From the NCBI GenBank assembly GCA_945897725.1, contig CAMDFR010000002.1:98595-162594 (forward strand): a stretch of DNA of 64,000 nt, given 5' to 3'. Below are positions 47,701 to 54,929 of this stretch, one piece after another (the stretch's first letter is position 1; each line of letters begins with the position of its first letter). The position numbers and the translations under genes are program-made. Source of the DNA: Chitinophaga pinensis. Lineage in GTDB: Bacteria > Bacteroidota > Bacteroidia > Chitinophagales > CAMDFR01. The notes beneath the pieces were generated by a model, which was not told where the DNA came from, did not search any database, and was given only the letters and a program-made list of their open reading frames with translations.

Positions 47701-47925
47701 AAGACAGGAGATTTTTATAGTGAGAAAATTGTAATCACTGAAGAGGATATAAAAATAGTGAAAAATCAAATGAGCAGTTCATATACAAAAATTATGAACA
47801 TGGAATTTGACCAAGGCTGTGATGAGGATGAGTGTCATTGGTGTAATTTTGTGAAGAGCAATTTTGTAAGCATGGATATGACAATGCTTGCCGAAGAACA
47901 GAAAAATCAATTAGAGGACGCATAA
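44737..47925 (+). CDS. UvrD/Rep-type DNA helicase fused to a RecB-like nuclease domain
   Basis: The 1,062-residue protein begins with a superfamily 1A helicase: QQREAVETTEGPVLVLAGPGTGKTQ with Walker A (36-42), ILVDEYQDTN as Walker B, GDDDQSIYRFQGAS, ENYRSS, VHSAKGLEFKKVFIIG and FYVAMTRAKQELIISYA. The last 280 residues form a PD-(D/E)XK nuclease of the RecB/AddB family: SLNNYLKCPRGFYF, FGSAVHEAIYFFF, GVLDKIEFDG and VVDYKTGKYD. Cys790 with Cys1028, Cys1033 and Cys1036 match the one-plus-three pattern of Fe-S nucleases such as AddB. It probably processes DNA ends or stalled forks; an AddA-like role is possible but no AddB gene is nearby. Confidence 0.88.
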   Translation: MVPNLNDIFETQLAKLNQQQREAVETTEGPVLVLAGPGTGKTQILAARIGYILQHTDSNPENILCLTYTDAGTIAMRQRLVEFIGPDAYRISIHTFHSFCNSIIKENIELFGTKELDAISDLEKIELIHELIDGFDKDSPLKRWTGDVYYDTYRLSKLFDIMKAEHFSAEMIHQKIDEYLLELPTREAFQYKRANAKKNIAVGDIKVNDIAKEESKMKELRAAVSAFATFEKLMQSRGRYDYHDMILWVLQAFKTNENLLRRYQEKFLYILVDEYQDTNGSQNEILLELVNFWDEPNVFVVGDDDQSIYRFQGASIDNILDYTKHFPGTKQIVLSENYRSSQVILDASKTLIEQNKERLVNHDTTLTKNLIAQNKEVATLDTLPTIYSFDNDLHEWVYIANQIEMAWSKKESLNETAILYRNHKQCEEITKYLTIKNIPFQIKRKYNILDTIFTNKLLKILEYIEGEIRFPFSREDLLYEILHFDFFAINPFEIGKIALHIRTNNEFKNLRSYLNELKIPTQQANLFEIEKGNESLIAAKKVSVFLETSIRGIHNFTLQGLFENILTQGTVLSYVMNHQDRVDLLQELNTLFDFIKEETSKNPATKIKDLLNTIRLMKENNIRLEVSKSIGKKEGVQFITVHSAKGLEFKKVFIIGCDNDNWMKSSINRTFAFPDTIYQKKHEGDEGEEERRLFYVAMTRAKQELIISYAIHNNKGKEKEKSMYVSELEKFASVSSVHQVLSTDLLVEASILSRTEVASSILPLIDRDAVLKILEKYQLSVTSLNNYLKCPRGFYFNNILRIPSAKKAAMEFGSAVHEAIYFFFLNMTETNEFGSSEELVQLFVREMKKRLDGFTDIEYEQKLAYGKDFLPKYFDAHIGAWKKIVALERRINNVVVDGVPIKGVLDKIEFDGSNGSVVDYKTGKYDTAKKKFNRPEELYKDPESPTFEEQYGGDYWRQAVFYRILIDNYKDKDWKIISTVFEFMEPDRKTGDFYSEKIVITEEDIKIVKNQMSSSYTKIMNMEFDQGCDEDECHWCNFVKSNFVSMDMTMLAEEQKNQLEDA

Positions 47926-47934
47926 AAACATTTT

Positions 47935-48426
47935 ATGACTAGACTACAAACTTTAATTGCTACCTACCAGCAAACAAGAAACTTGAGCATGTATTATATG
48001 TCTTTGCTCAAAGAGACGGATCCATATAAAGTATTCAGTATCGATGATAAAGCCTTAAATTCCTTACATTGGATCGTCTGCCACTTGTGTTGGGCAGAGG
48101 CATTTCTAACGGTAAAATCAAGTGGTGGTGCCATTGACACAAAAGATTGGTTCGAAAAATATGCTTTTGGAACCACTGTTCCTGCAAAAGAAGAGGGACC
48201 TGGTTTTGAAGAAGCATTAGATACGCTAAAAGCGAATCATTTAAAATGCATTGCATATATGGAATCTATGACAGAAGCAGATTTAGACAAAGACAATGTC
48301 CTCGGCATGGCTTTCGGTAAAGAAAAATCTATTGCCACAATGATCATGCATGCCATTCGTCACGAGGGCACGCATGCCGGACATCTCGGTTGGTTGTGCA
48401 AGTTGAATGGTGTAAAAACAGTTTAA
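47935..48426 (+). CDS. DinB family protein
   Basis: The 163-residue protein has the four-helix DinB/YfiT fold pattern: TLIATYQQTRNLSMYYMSLL, ALNSLHWIVCHLCWAEAFL with a first metal histidine, and MIMHAIRHEGTHAGHLGWL with the second and third. Family members are metal-dependent thiol transferases or have no known activity; this is not the Y-family polymerase that shares the name. It follows the helicase gene by 9 bp and precedes an AlkD-like gene, so the three may be one transcript with a DNA-maintenance theme. Confidence 0.82.
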   Translation: MTRLQTLIATYQQTRNLSMYYMSLLKETDPYKVFSIDDKALNSLHWIVCHLCWAEAFLTVKSSGGAIDTKDWFEKYAFGTTVPAKEEGPGFEEALDTLKANHLKCIAYMESMTEADLDKDNVLGMAFGKEKSIATMIMHAIRHEGTHAGHLGWLCKLNGVKTV

Positions 48427-48446
48427 GTAATGAAAACGATTATCCA

Positions 48447-49121
48447 ATGAAAGGCATACATCCTTATTTGCTTCCATTGATTAAAAGCTATGATCAACAT
48501 GCCGATAAGGAAAGAGCTGTTGCCATGGCAGCTTACATGAAAAATAATTTTGTTTTTTTCGGAATACCATCCCCGCTCCGAAAGGACTTAACAAAATCTT
48601 TCTTTGCAACATATGGTATGCCTGCCAAGGAAGATAGGAATGCTATTGTACAAAGTGCTTATGATCAGCCTCAGCGCGAATTACATTATTTTGCTATCAA
48701 TCTCTTGGTGAAGGAAAAGAAAACTTTAGCATCAAGTGATTTAGCATTTATGAAGTCGCTCATTGAACAAAATTCCTGGTGGGATAGCATCGACACCATT
48801 GGTCCCCATTTGGTAGGTTTTATAGTAGCCCAAGATGTAAGATTGTCAAAAACCATGGATAAATGGGCCGTTGATAAAAACTTTTGGATAAGGAGGGTGG
48901 CTATTTTACACCAAATGAAATGGAAGCGCCAGACAGATTTTAATAGATTGTGTTCTTACTGTTTGCTTAATGCAGATAGTAAAGAATTTTTTATTCAGAA
49001 AGCAATGGGTTGGGCTTTGCGAGAATATGCATACGTAGACGCCAAGGCTGTGAAGCAATTCATCACTGCAAATCAGTTACCAAAGTTGACGATTAGAGAA
49101 GGAATGAAGCATATTCGGTAG
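48447..49121 (+). CDS. AlkD-like DNA alkylation repair protein
   Basis: The 224-residue protein is made of HEAT-like helical repeats. It carries the family features FFGIPSPLRKDLTKSFF, YDQPQRELHYFAINLL, LIEQNSWWDSIDTIGPHLVG and NFWIRRVAILHQM. AlkD glycosylases remove bulky or cationic alkyl adducts; the WWD and DxxG contexts here suggest the catalytic region is present, but activity is not proven. The start is ATG 48447, 20 bp after the DinB stop; the longer frame from TTG 48390 runs into the DinB coding sequence. Confidence 0.85.
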   Translation: MKGIHPYLLPLIKSYDQHADKERAVAMAAYMKNNFVFFGIPSPLRKDLTKSFFATYGMPAKEDRNAIVQSAYDQPQRELHYFAINLLVKEKKTLASSDLAFMKSLIEQNSWWDSIDTIGPHLVGFIVAQDVRLSKTMDKWAVDKNFWIRRVAILHQMKWKRQTDFNRLCSYCLLNADSKEFFIQKAMGWALREYAYVDAKAVKQFITANQLPKLTIREGMKHIR

Positions 49122-49208
49122 ACGCTCAATATTATCTACTAGCATTTGTAGCATGGCATTTGAAAAGAGAGAAAAGTTAAAAACAATTATTAGACTGGTC
49201 AGTTATAC

Positions 49209-49245
49209 AAAAAAAAGAGGGCAACAATTGATATTGTTGCCCTCT
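49209..49245 (-). terminator. Intrinsic terminator after the first Cys-rich lipoprotein
   Basis: A 13-bp perfect stem, AGAGGGCAACAAT (49216-49228) with ATTGTTGCCCTCT (49233-49245), is followed on the minus strand by eight or more T residues. It ends the lipoprotein transcript; for the plus-strand AlkD-like gene it lacks a T-tract. Confidence 0.85.
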
Positions 49246-49263
49246 AGAATAATCTACGAATTA

Positions 49264-49455
49264 TTATTTACAATCCGCACCAGCAGCATTAAGCGCGTCC
49301 ATTGCTGTCTCAAAAGAAGCTTTGCTTGGGAAATCTTTGCTACAATATTCAACAGAAGCAAGACCACTAACAGTGCATGTTTGGCAACTGCTACATGAAG
49401 AAATTCCTACAGAAAGTGCTGCTAAAACAACGATAGATAAAATAATTTTTTTCAT
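49264..49455 (-). CDS. Small Cys-rich lipoprotein, copy 1
   Basis: The 63-residue protein has a signal peptide ending at a lipobox (VGISSC) with Cys21 as lipid anchor, then Cys24, Cys27, Cys38 and Cys62. The five cysteines occupy exactly the same positions as in the paralogue at 49813, although most other residues differ. No family is recognised. The first three form CxxCxxC after lipidation, which could bind metal or form disulphides. It has its own terminator. Its -7 box (TATCTTTA, 49502-49495) has lost the final G that the other copy keeps. Confidence 0.7.
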   Translation of the reverse strand: MKKIILSIVVLAALSVGISSCSSCQTCTVSGLASVEYCSKDFPSKASFETAMDALNAAGADCK

Positions 49456-49529
49456 TTTTTTAAGTTTTTTTTTGTTTAAAAATATTTAAGAAAGTAAAGA
49501 TATGTTAAATTTTTATAAAACACTAAATT

Positions 49530-49725
49530 CTAATGATTTTGAGTAATAGAAGGTGCTTTTTTCGTCTTGTCAAGAACTTCAATCTTCTTATTTCATGGTC
49601 TGTGAGCAAGTTCGCTCTACCATGTGGTGATTTTTTTGATAGTCTGCGTATGATACCCGGTTGAACTTTACTTGGTATGTTTTCTCCACCTCTTTGCTTT
49701 GATGCGATCATTTCTTGGGTATCAT
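49530..49725 (-). pseudogene. Decayed, internally deleted copy of the rluB 3' half
   Basis: The stretch 49530-49660 aligns by eye to the last 130 bp of rluB (50085-50222), and 49671-49722 aligns to 50413-50465, so about 190 bp of the middle is missing at the junction near 49668. On the minus strand the residual frame still encodes SKKSPHGRANLLTDHEIRRLK, matching TKKNLPRGKWRFLTDNEIRR in RluB. The S4 domain and the catalytic region are absent, so no active enzyme can be made. It sits upstream of lipoprotein copy 1, as intact rluB sits upstream of copy 2. Confidence 0.75.
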
Positions 49726-49757
49726 CCCAATAAAGACATCTTAAATGCTTTGTTGGA

Positions 49758-49797
49758 CAAAAAAAAGGGGCTAACGTATGTTAGCCCCTTTTTTTTA
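49758..49797 (-). terminator. Intrinsic terminator after the second Cys-rich lipoprotein
   Basis: AAGGGGCTAAC (49765-49775) pairs with GTTAGCCCCTT (49780-49790) around a 4-nt loop, with A/T tracts on both sides. It can act in both directions; on the minus strand it ends the lipoprotein transcript about 15 nt after the stop. Confidence 0.85.
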
Positions 49798-49812
49798 TAA
49801 GATTATTACTGA

Positions 49813-50001
49813 TTAACAACCAGCATATAAAGCTTGGAAATCTGCAACTGCTGCTTCGTATTCAGCTGTTGTAGCGTAATCTTTTTCACAAACTTCGAAG
49901 AATGTAACACCTAGAATTTTACATTTTTCACATTTTTTACAAGAGTTCATAGAAACTACTAAAGAACCTGCAACAAGCATAGAAAAGATAAATTTTTTCA
50001 T
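49813..50001 (-). CDS. Small Cys-rich lipoprotein, copy 2
   Basis: The 62-residue protein has a signal peptide (about 1-20), a lipobox-like SMNSC with Cys21, and Cys24, Cys27, Cys38 and Cys62. It shares the start MKK and the YxxxVADF/FxxAMDAL helix with copy 1 at roughly one third identity. Location is probably the periplasmic face of a membrane. The function is unknown. A full promoter (50039-50071) lies directly upstream, and rluB lies beyond it. Confidence 0.72.
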   Translation of the reverse strand: MKKFIFSMLVAGSLVVSMNSCKKCEKCKILGVTFFEVCEKDYATTAEYEAAVADFQALYAGC

Positions 50002-50038
50002 TGTTTTCTGTTTTTTTATTGAGTAATGTTTAACGAGT

Positions 50039-50071
50039 CAAAGATATGTTAATTTTTAATAAAACAGCAAA
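50039..50071 (-). promoter_or_regulatory. Promoter of Cys-rich lipoprotein copy 2
   Basis: On the minus strand TTTG (50071-50068), a 21-bp spacer and TATCTTTG (50046-50039) match the Bacteroidota consensus. The equivalent site of copy 1 reads TATCTTTA. Confidence 0.6.
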
Positions 50072-50073
50072 TT

Positions 50074-50988
50074 CTACGGTTTTTTTTGAGCGGTAGAACG
50101 TGCTTTTTTGGTCTTGTCAAAGTACTTCAATCTTCTTATTTCGTTGTCTGTGAGAAAGCGCCATTTGCCACGTGGTAAATTCTTTTTTGTTAGTCCTGCG
50201 TACGATACTCGGTCAAGCTTTATCACCGTATATCCTAAGTGCTCAAACATTCTTCTCACAATGCGGTTTTTGCCACTATGAATTTCTACTCCAACTTCGT
50301 CTTTTGCTAATTCATGAACATAAGCAATAGTGTCACAATGTATAGGACCATCTTCGAGTTCAACCCCATTTGCCAGCGCTTCAATATCAGATTGTTTCAC
50401 CTCTTTGTCGAGCTGTACTTGGTATATTTTTTCCACCTCTTTGCTTGGATGAGATAATTCTTGGTTTAACTCTCCATCATTGGTTAAAAGCAATACGCCC
50501 ATCGAATTCCTATCTAATCTGCCAATGGAGAAAAGGCGAAGATGTCCTAGGTTTTTAGCCTCTAAAGAATCTTGTATAAAATCAAAGACTGTTTTTCTTC
50601 CCTTTTCATCACTGTTGGTAGAGATGGTGTTTTTGGGCTTATTCAATAAAATGTAGACAAATTTTTGGGTCTCAATTTTTTTACCTTCTAATAAAACGAC
50701 ATCACCTGTTTGCCACAAAGTACCTGGTTCTTTCACCACTTTATTGTTCACTTTTACTTTGCCTTCTACGATATAGTCATCGGCTTTTCTTCTGCTACAA
50801 ATGCCGCAATGGGCAATATATCTATTCAATCGCATGGTGCCCTCTGCTTTGGTACTGATAGGTCGCTCCATAGGTTTAACGGCTCCTCCTTTTTTGAGTG
50901 GCTTTTTCTTTGGTGCCGGCATTTCTTCTACCTTCTTAAAATCTGCTTTCTTTTTACGCTTGTTCTTCTCGCCGTCAAAGTACATCAT
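50074..50988 (-). CDS. rluB: 23S rRNA pseudouridine synthase (RluB/RsuA family)
   Basis: Isomerises uridine to pseudouridine in rRNA. The 304-residue protein has a basic N-terminal extension (about 1-50), an S4 RNA-binding domain (MRLNRYIAHCGICSRRKADDYIVEGKVKVNNKVV), and the catalytic domain with LFSIGRLDRNSMGVLLLTNDGELNQ, where Asp in GRLD is the nucleophile, followed by HSGKNRIVRRMFEHLG. It fits the RluB/RluE/RsuA group; which uridine is modified cannot be read from the sequence. Two in-frame ATGs start the gene (50988 and 50985). A decayed second copy lies at 49530-49725. Confidence 0.92.
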   Translation of the reverse strand: MMYFDGEKNKRKKKADFKKVEEMPAPKKKPLKKGGAVKPMERPISTKAEGTMRLNRYIAHCGICSRRKADDYIVEGKVKVNNKVVKEPGTLWQTGDVVLLEGKKIETQKFVYILLNKPKNTISTNSDEKGRKTVFDFIQDSLEAKNLGHLRLFSIGRLDRNSMGVLLLTNDGELNQELSHPSKEVEKIYQVQLDKEVKQSDIEALANGVELEDGPIHCDTIAYVHELAKDEVGVEIHSGKNRIVRRMFEHLGYTVIKLDRVSYAGLTKKNLPRGKWRFLTDNEIRRLKYFDKTKKARSTAQKKP

Positions 50989-51010
50989 CTCGCTTTCGTT
51001 TTATTGTTAG

Positions 51011-51045
51011 CAAAATTACGCTATTCTTGAATGTTTATTTGCAAA
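51011..51045 (-). promoter_or_regulatory. Promoter of rluB
   Basis: On the minus strand TTTG (51045-51042), a 23-bp spacer and TAATTTTG (51018-51011). The spacer is at the long end of what is accepted. The leader is about 18 nt. Confidence 0.5.
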
Positions 51046-51062
51046 ATTGATATCCTATCTTC

Positions 51063-51070
51063 TAGCTTTG
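51063..51070 (+). promoter_or_regulatory. -7 box next to the nitronate monooxygenase-like start
   Basis: TAGCTTTG matches TAnnTTTG but ends only 4 bp before the ATG at 51075, so transcription would start at or just inside the start codon. Either the mRNA is leaderless or the match is chance. Confidence 0.35.
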
Positions 51071-51074
51071 TAAG

Positions 51075-52019
51075 ATGCAAAATAGAATTACCCAATTATT
51101 TAAGATAGAATATCCCATTATTCAGGCAGGTATGATTTGGTGCAGTGGTTGGGAATTGGCAAGTGCCGTTTCTAACGCCGGTGGATTGGGCATTATAGGC
51201 GCAGGCAGTATGTATCCCTCTATTCTAAAAGAGCAAATACAAAAGTGTAAACAAGCTACAGATAAACCATTTGCGGTTAATTTGCCTTTGTTGTATCCAG
51301 ATATCGAAAAGCATGTTCAAATTATTATAGAAGAAAAAGTGCCCATTGTATTTACCTCTGCGGGTAATCCCAAAACATGGACTTCTATTTTAAAAGCAGA
51401 AGGCATTACGGTAGTGCATGTGGTAAGCAGTGCAAAATTTGCATTGAAATGTCAGGAGGCAGGCGTGGATGCTGTTGTAGCAGAAGGCTTTGAAGCTGGT
51501 GGCCATAATGGAAGAGAAGAGACAACCACCTTGTGTTTAATCCCTTTAGTAAGAGCGTCTATTCAAATTCCACTGATTGCTGCGGGAGGTATTGGCTCCG
51601 GAATGGCCATGTTAGCTGCCTTTGCGCTCGGTGCTGAAGCGGTACAAATCGGCAGTCGTTTTGTAGCCAGTATTGAATCAAGTGCACATCAACACTTCAA
51701 AGAAAAAATTATTGAGTTGAAAGAAGGGGATACTCAATTATCTTTAAAGGAACTCACTCCTGTTCGTTTGGTGAAGAATAAATTTTACGAACAAGTAGCA
51801 GCAGCCGAAGAAAGAGGAGCTAGCAAAGAAGCACTAGAAACCTTGTTGGGACATGGTCGTGCAAAAAAAGGAATGTTCGAAGGCGATCTCGAAGAGGGTG
51901 AATTAGAAATCGGTCAAGTGAGTAGTAGTATTCGCGAAATATTGCCTGCAGGGCAGATTCTTCAACAGATATGGAATGAATTTCTAAAGGCAAAAGTAGA
52001 GCTCTCTCTTTTGTTTTAG
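51075..52019 (+). CDS. Nitronate monooxygenase / FabK-like FMN enzyme
   Basis: The 314-residue TIM-barrel flavoprotein has the family features YPIIQAGMIWCSGWELASAVSNAGGLGIIGAG near the start, VVAEGFEAGGHNGREETTTLCLIP with the conserved histidine (GGHNG), and IPLIAAGGIGSGMAMLAAFALGAEAVQIGSRF for FMN phosphate binding. The family contains both nitronate monooxygenases and enoyl-ACP reductase II (FabK), and the two cannot be separated with confidence here; no fatty-acid genes are adjacent. It is divergent from rluB. Confidence 0.85.
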   Translation: MQNRITQLFKIEYPIIQAGMIWCSGWELASAVSNAGGLGIIGAGSMYPSILKEQIQKCKQATDKPFAVNLPLLYPDIEKHVQIIIEEKVPIVFTSAGNPKTWTSILKAEGITVVHVVSSAKFALKCQEAGVDAVVAEGFEAGGHNGREETTTLCLIPLVRASIQIPLIAAGGIGSGMAMLAAFALGAEAVQIGSRFVASIESSAHQHFKEKIIELKEGDTQLSLKELTPVRLVKNKFYEQVAAAEERGASKEALETLLGHGRAKKGMFEGDLEEGELEIGQVSSSIREILPAGQILQQIWNEFLKAKVELSLLF

Positions 52020-52040
52020 GGTGTGAATGCCTTATATTTG
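52010..52040 (+). promoter_or_regulatory. Promoter of the small membrane protein/TonB receptor pair
   Basis: TTTG at 52010-52013, exactly 19 bp, and TATATTTG at 52033-52040 form a full consensus promoter. Its left element overlaps the end of the preceding coding region. The leader to ATG 52052 is about 5 nt. Confidence 0.7.
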
Positions 52041-52051
52041 TTCAATAAAGT

Positions 52052-52555
52052 ATGAAGAAGCCATTACTTGTTTTTCTCCTTCTTACCATTTTTTTGAATG
52101 GTTTTGTTTTGTTTCTCCTATTTTCCCTAGGAGAATATGGAGCAAAAATGCATGCTAATTTTTCAAACTGTTCAAATAAAGAAGCACTTTTTTTTCAATT
52201 CACTCCCCTCGAGTTTAAAGCCTACTCGTACGATAGAAACGAGCTATTAATTGAAAATAAGTTGTATGATATTATTAGCATCGAAAAATCAGATGGCTTA
52301 TTAAAAGTGACATGTGTACAAGATAAGCATGAGGCATTTTTTGTTAATTTACTTCGAAGCAATTCATCCGCTTTAGAATCAACTCAAAATCAAAAAAACA
52401 CCTTACCTCTTTTACAGTATCTCAGCCTACTATGGATTACAAATGATCAAAGCTTCCAAATTTGTCGGTCCATGAAAGCGCAACATTTGGATGCCTCTCA
52501 ATTATTTCGAATCGAATATTTGCGTTGTCTCGATACCCCACCACCGCAATCCTAA
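52052..52555 (+). CDS. Membrane-anchored protein of unknown function
   Basis: I do not recognise this 167-residue protein. It has one N-terminal hydrophobic segment (about 4-26) followed by a mostly soluble domain with the segments ALFFQFTPLEFKAYSYDRNELLIENKLYDIISIEKSDGLLKVTC, which look like beta strands, and three cysteines later on. Its gene has a strong promoter and precedes the TonB-dependent receptor by 99 bp, so a link with receptor function is possible but only inferred from position. Confidence 0.6.
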   Translation: MKKPLLVFLLLTIFLNGFVLFLLFSLGEYGAKMHANFSNCSNKEALFFQFTPLEFKAYSYDRNELLIENKLYDIISIEKSDGLLKVTCVQDKHEAFFVNLLRSNSSALESTQNQKNTLPLLQYLSLLWITNDQSFQICRSMKAQHLDASQLFRIEYLRCLDTPPPQS

Positions 52556-52654
52556 TTTTTTATCTATTCATTCACGACGTTTTGCTACAGGATTCTTAGA
52601 ATCTTGCATTGCTTTGCGATGAGGTCTTTTGAATAAAAAATTAAAAAAACTAAA

Positions 52655-54856
52655 ATGAAAATCTTCTATAAAATACTCATGATAATGGCTATGCCAATGT
52701 CTATGAGTGCACAAAATTACATGGACAGTATTCCTGTCAATAGTCTCGACGAAGTCGTCATTTCTGCTAGTAAATCATTAGAGAAAAAAAGCGAACTTAT
52801 TCAGAGAATTAACGTCATCAGTAGTAAAGAAATAGCCAATAATAACGCTCAAACCACAGCTAGCCTCATCGAAAATCATGGCAATGCTTATGTGCAGAAA
52901 AGTCAAGCAGGCGGTGGAAGTATTGTGATAAGGGGTTTTGAGGCAAATAGAGTGGTGATGTTAGTGGATGGCGTTCGTATGAATAACCTCATTTACCGGG
53001 GCGGCCATCTACAAAATATTATCACCATCGATAATAATATTCTAGACAGAATTGAAATATTGGATGGTCCTGCCTCTACGATTTATGGTTCAGATGCCTT
53101 GGGTGGCGTGGTAAACATGTTCACGCGAAAACCATTGCTAAGCATTGATGATAACAATATTTTTGTAGGAAATGCTTTTTATAGATATGGCTCCGCCAGC
53201 AATTCTTCTTCCGCTCACTTGGAGTTTAATGTTGGTACAAAAAAGTTTGCTTCACTCACTTCATTGTCTTTTGGACAATATGGAGATTTAAAAATGGGAA
53301 GAGAAAAAAATCCATTCTACAAAAAGTTTGGCGAAAGAAATTTTTATGTGGAAAGATATGAGGATAGAGATTCGCTCGTAGTCAATACGAATCCATTGAT
53401 ACAGAAATTTAGTGGCTATAGTCAATATGACTTATTGCAGAAATTTTTATTTAAGCAAAGTGATTTCATCACACATCAAATCAATATTCAATTTTCGAAC
53501 TCTTCTAATGTTCCCCGTTACGATCGATTAACCGATCCTAAAGGCAATGGACTTAATTCAGCCGAATGGTACTATGGTCCACAAACCAGATTGTTAACGG
53601 CATACGATTTAAATTATGCAAAACCAGGAGCAGGTATCGATGAAATACATGCAGGTGTTAATTATCAATATTTGGTTGAAAGCCGTCATAATCGAAGATT
53701 TGGCGCTACTCAATTATCTAGTAGAGTAGAATACGTCAATATTGTAGGCTACCATCTAGGCTTTGTTAAACGAATCAATCGACAAGCCATTCGATTTGGT
53801 ATAGACGGACAATATAGCATGGTGCAGTCAACAGCGAATCAAAAAGATATCCTTACGTTACAAAAAGCACCTTTAGATACACGTTATCCTGATGGTAAAA
53901 ACAATATGAATAGTATTGCAGTCTATCTTACACACACGGGAAAATTAGGCAAACACTTTGTGTTAAGCGATGGTATCAGATTCGGCTATACCACCCTATA
54001 TAGTTCGTTTGTGGATACCAACTTTTTTGATTTCCCTTTCGAATCTATCAATCAAAAAAACTTTGTGCTGAGTGGCAATTTGGGTATTATATATAACCCA
54101 AGTGAAAAATGGAAAATTGCTTTGATGGGAAGTACGGGTTTTCGTGTACCCAATATTGATGATATCACAAAAGTTTTTGAGACGGCACCTGGTAGAATTA
54201 TTGTTGCCAATAATGATTTGAAAGCCGAGAAAACAATCAATGGGGAATTTAATTTAACAAAGTTTTTTAGTGATAAAGTTTCCTGGGAAAACTCTGTTTG
54301 GGCGACTTATTATCTAGATGCGATACAGGTTGCGCCCTTTCAGTATAATGGACAGGATACCCTCATTTATGGAGGTGTTAGCAGTCGTGTGTTTGCTAAT
54401 CAGAATGTGGGCAAAGCCTATTTATTTGGTTATAGCACCAATTTAAAAGTGTCATTAAGCAAAAGGGTATCTGCTATCGGTTCATTAAATTATACAAGGG
54501 GAAGAGTATTCACAGATAGTACAGATGCACCACTAGATCATGTGGCACCACTATTTGGAAAAGTAGGTGTCACCTACAGTCACGCCAAACTCTATGCAGA
54601 AGTATATAGTGTTTTTAATGGATGGAAAAGAGTAAACGATTATAGCAATAGTGGTGAGGACAATCTTCAGTATGCCACCGTAGATGGTATGCCAGCATGG
54701 TTTACTATGAATGTGAAAGTGTCTTATCAGGTTCAAAGAAATCTTTCTTTAATGGCAGGAGTCGAGAATCTGTTCAATACGCAGTACAGAACTTTTGCTT
54801 CAGGTATTAATGCACCCGGTATCAACTTATATGCTACGCTAAAAATAAATTGGTAA
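52655..54856 (+). CDS. TonB-dependent outer-membrane receptor
   Basis: The 733-residue protein has a signal peptide (about 1-19, ending MSAQ), a plug domain (VNSLDEVVISASK; GGGSIVIRGFEANRVVMLVDGVRMNNLIYRGGHLQN; ASTIYGSDALGGVVNMFTRKP) and a 22-strand barrel ending in ATLKINW. The receptor resembles heme/hemoglobin receptors in the NLIYRGGHLQN plug region and in the KFSGYSQYDLLQKF and NVPRYDRLTD segments, so heme or a metal chelate is a fair guess. No N-terminal carboxypeptidase-like repeat is present. A 13-bp palindrome GATTCT-T-AGAATC (52591-52603) lies upstream and may be an operator. Confidence 0.9.
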   Translation: MKIFYKILMIMAMPMSMSAQNYMDSIPVNSLDEVVISASKSLEKKSELIQRINVISSKEIANNNAQTTASLIENHGNAYVQKSQAGGGSIVIRGFEANRVVMLVDGVRMNNLIYRGGHLQNIITIDNNILDRIEILDGPASTIYGSDALGGVVNMFTRKPLLSIDDNNIFVGNAFYRYGSASNSSSAHLEFNVGTKKFASLTSLSFGQYGDLKMGREKNPFYKKFGERNFYVERYEDRDSLVVNTNPLIQKFSGYSQYDLLQKFLFKQSDFITHQINIQFSNSSNVPRYDRLTDPKGNGLNSAEWYYGPQTRLLTAYDLNYAKPGAGIDEIHAGVNYQYLVESRHNRRFGATQLSSRVEYVNIVGYHLGFVKRINRQAIRFGIDGQYSMVQSTANQKDILTLQKAPLDTRYPDGKNNMNSIAVYLTHTGKLGKHFVLSDGIRFGYTTLYSSFVDTNFFDFPFESINQKNFVLSGNLGIIYNPSEKWKIALMGSTGFRVPNIDDITKVFETAPGRIIVANNDLKAEKTINGEFNLTKFFSDKVSWENSVWATYYLDAIQVAPFQYNGQDTLIYGGVSSRVFANQNVGKAYLFGYSTNLKVSLSKRVSAIGSLNYTRGRVFTDSTDAPLDHVAPLFGKVGVTYSHAKLYAEVYSVFNGWKRVNDYSNSGEDNLQYATVDGMPAWFTMNVKVSYQVQRNLSLMAGVENLFNTQYRTFASGINAPGINLYATLKINW

Positions 54857-54898
54857 TCGACTATTGTATGTTGTAACATACATGTTTAAACATTAAAA

Positions 54899-54928
54899 TG
54901 CTCATTCAATGGAATGAGCGTTTTTTTT
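54899..54928 (+). terminator. Intrinsic terminator after the TonB-dependent receptor
   Basis: TGCTCATTC (54899-54907) pairs with GAATGAGCG (54912-54920) and is followed by TTTTTTTT. It ends the receptor transcript 42 nt after the stop. Confidence 0.8.
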
Positions 54929-54929
54929 A

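Noticed and set aside
49153..49398. Plus-strand frame of 81 codons across the terminator and lipoprotein copy 1
   Set aside because: It crosses a strong terminator stem and is antisense to the lipoprotein, whose signal peptide and cysteine pattern are convincing.
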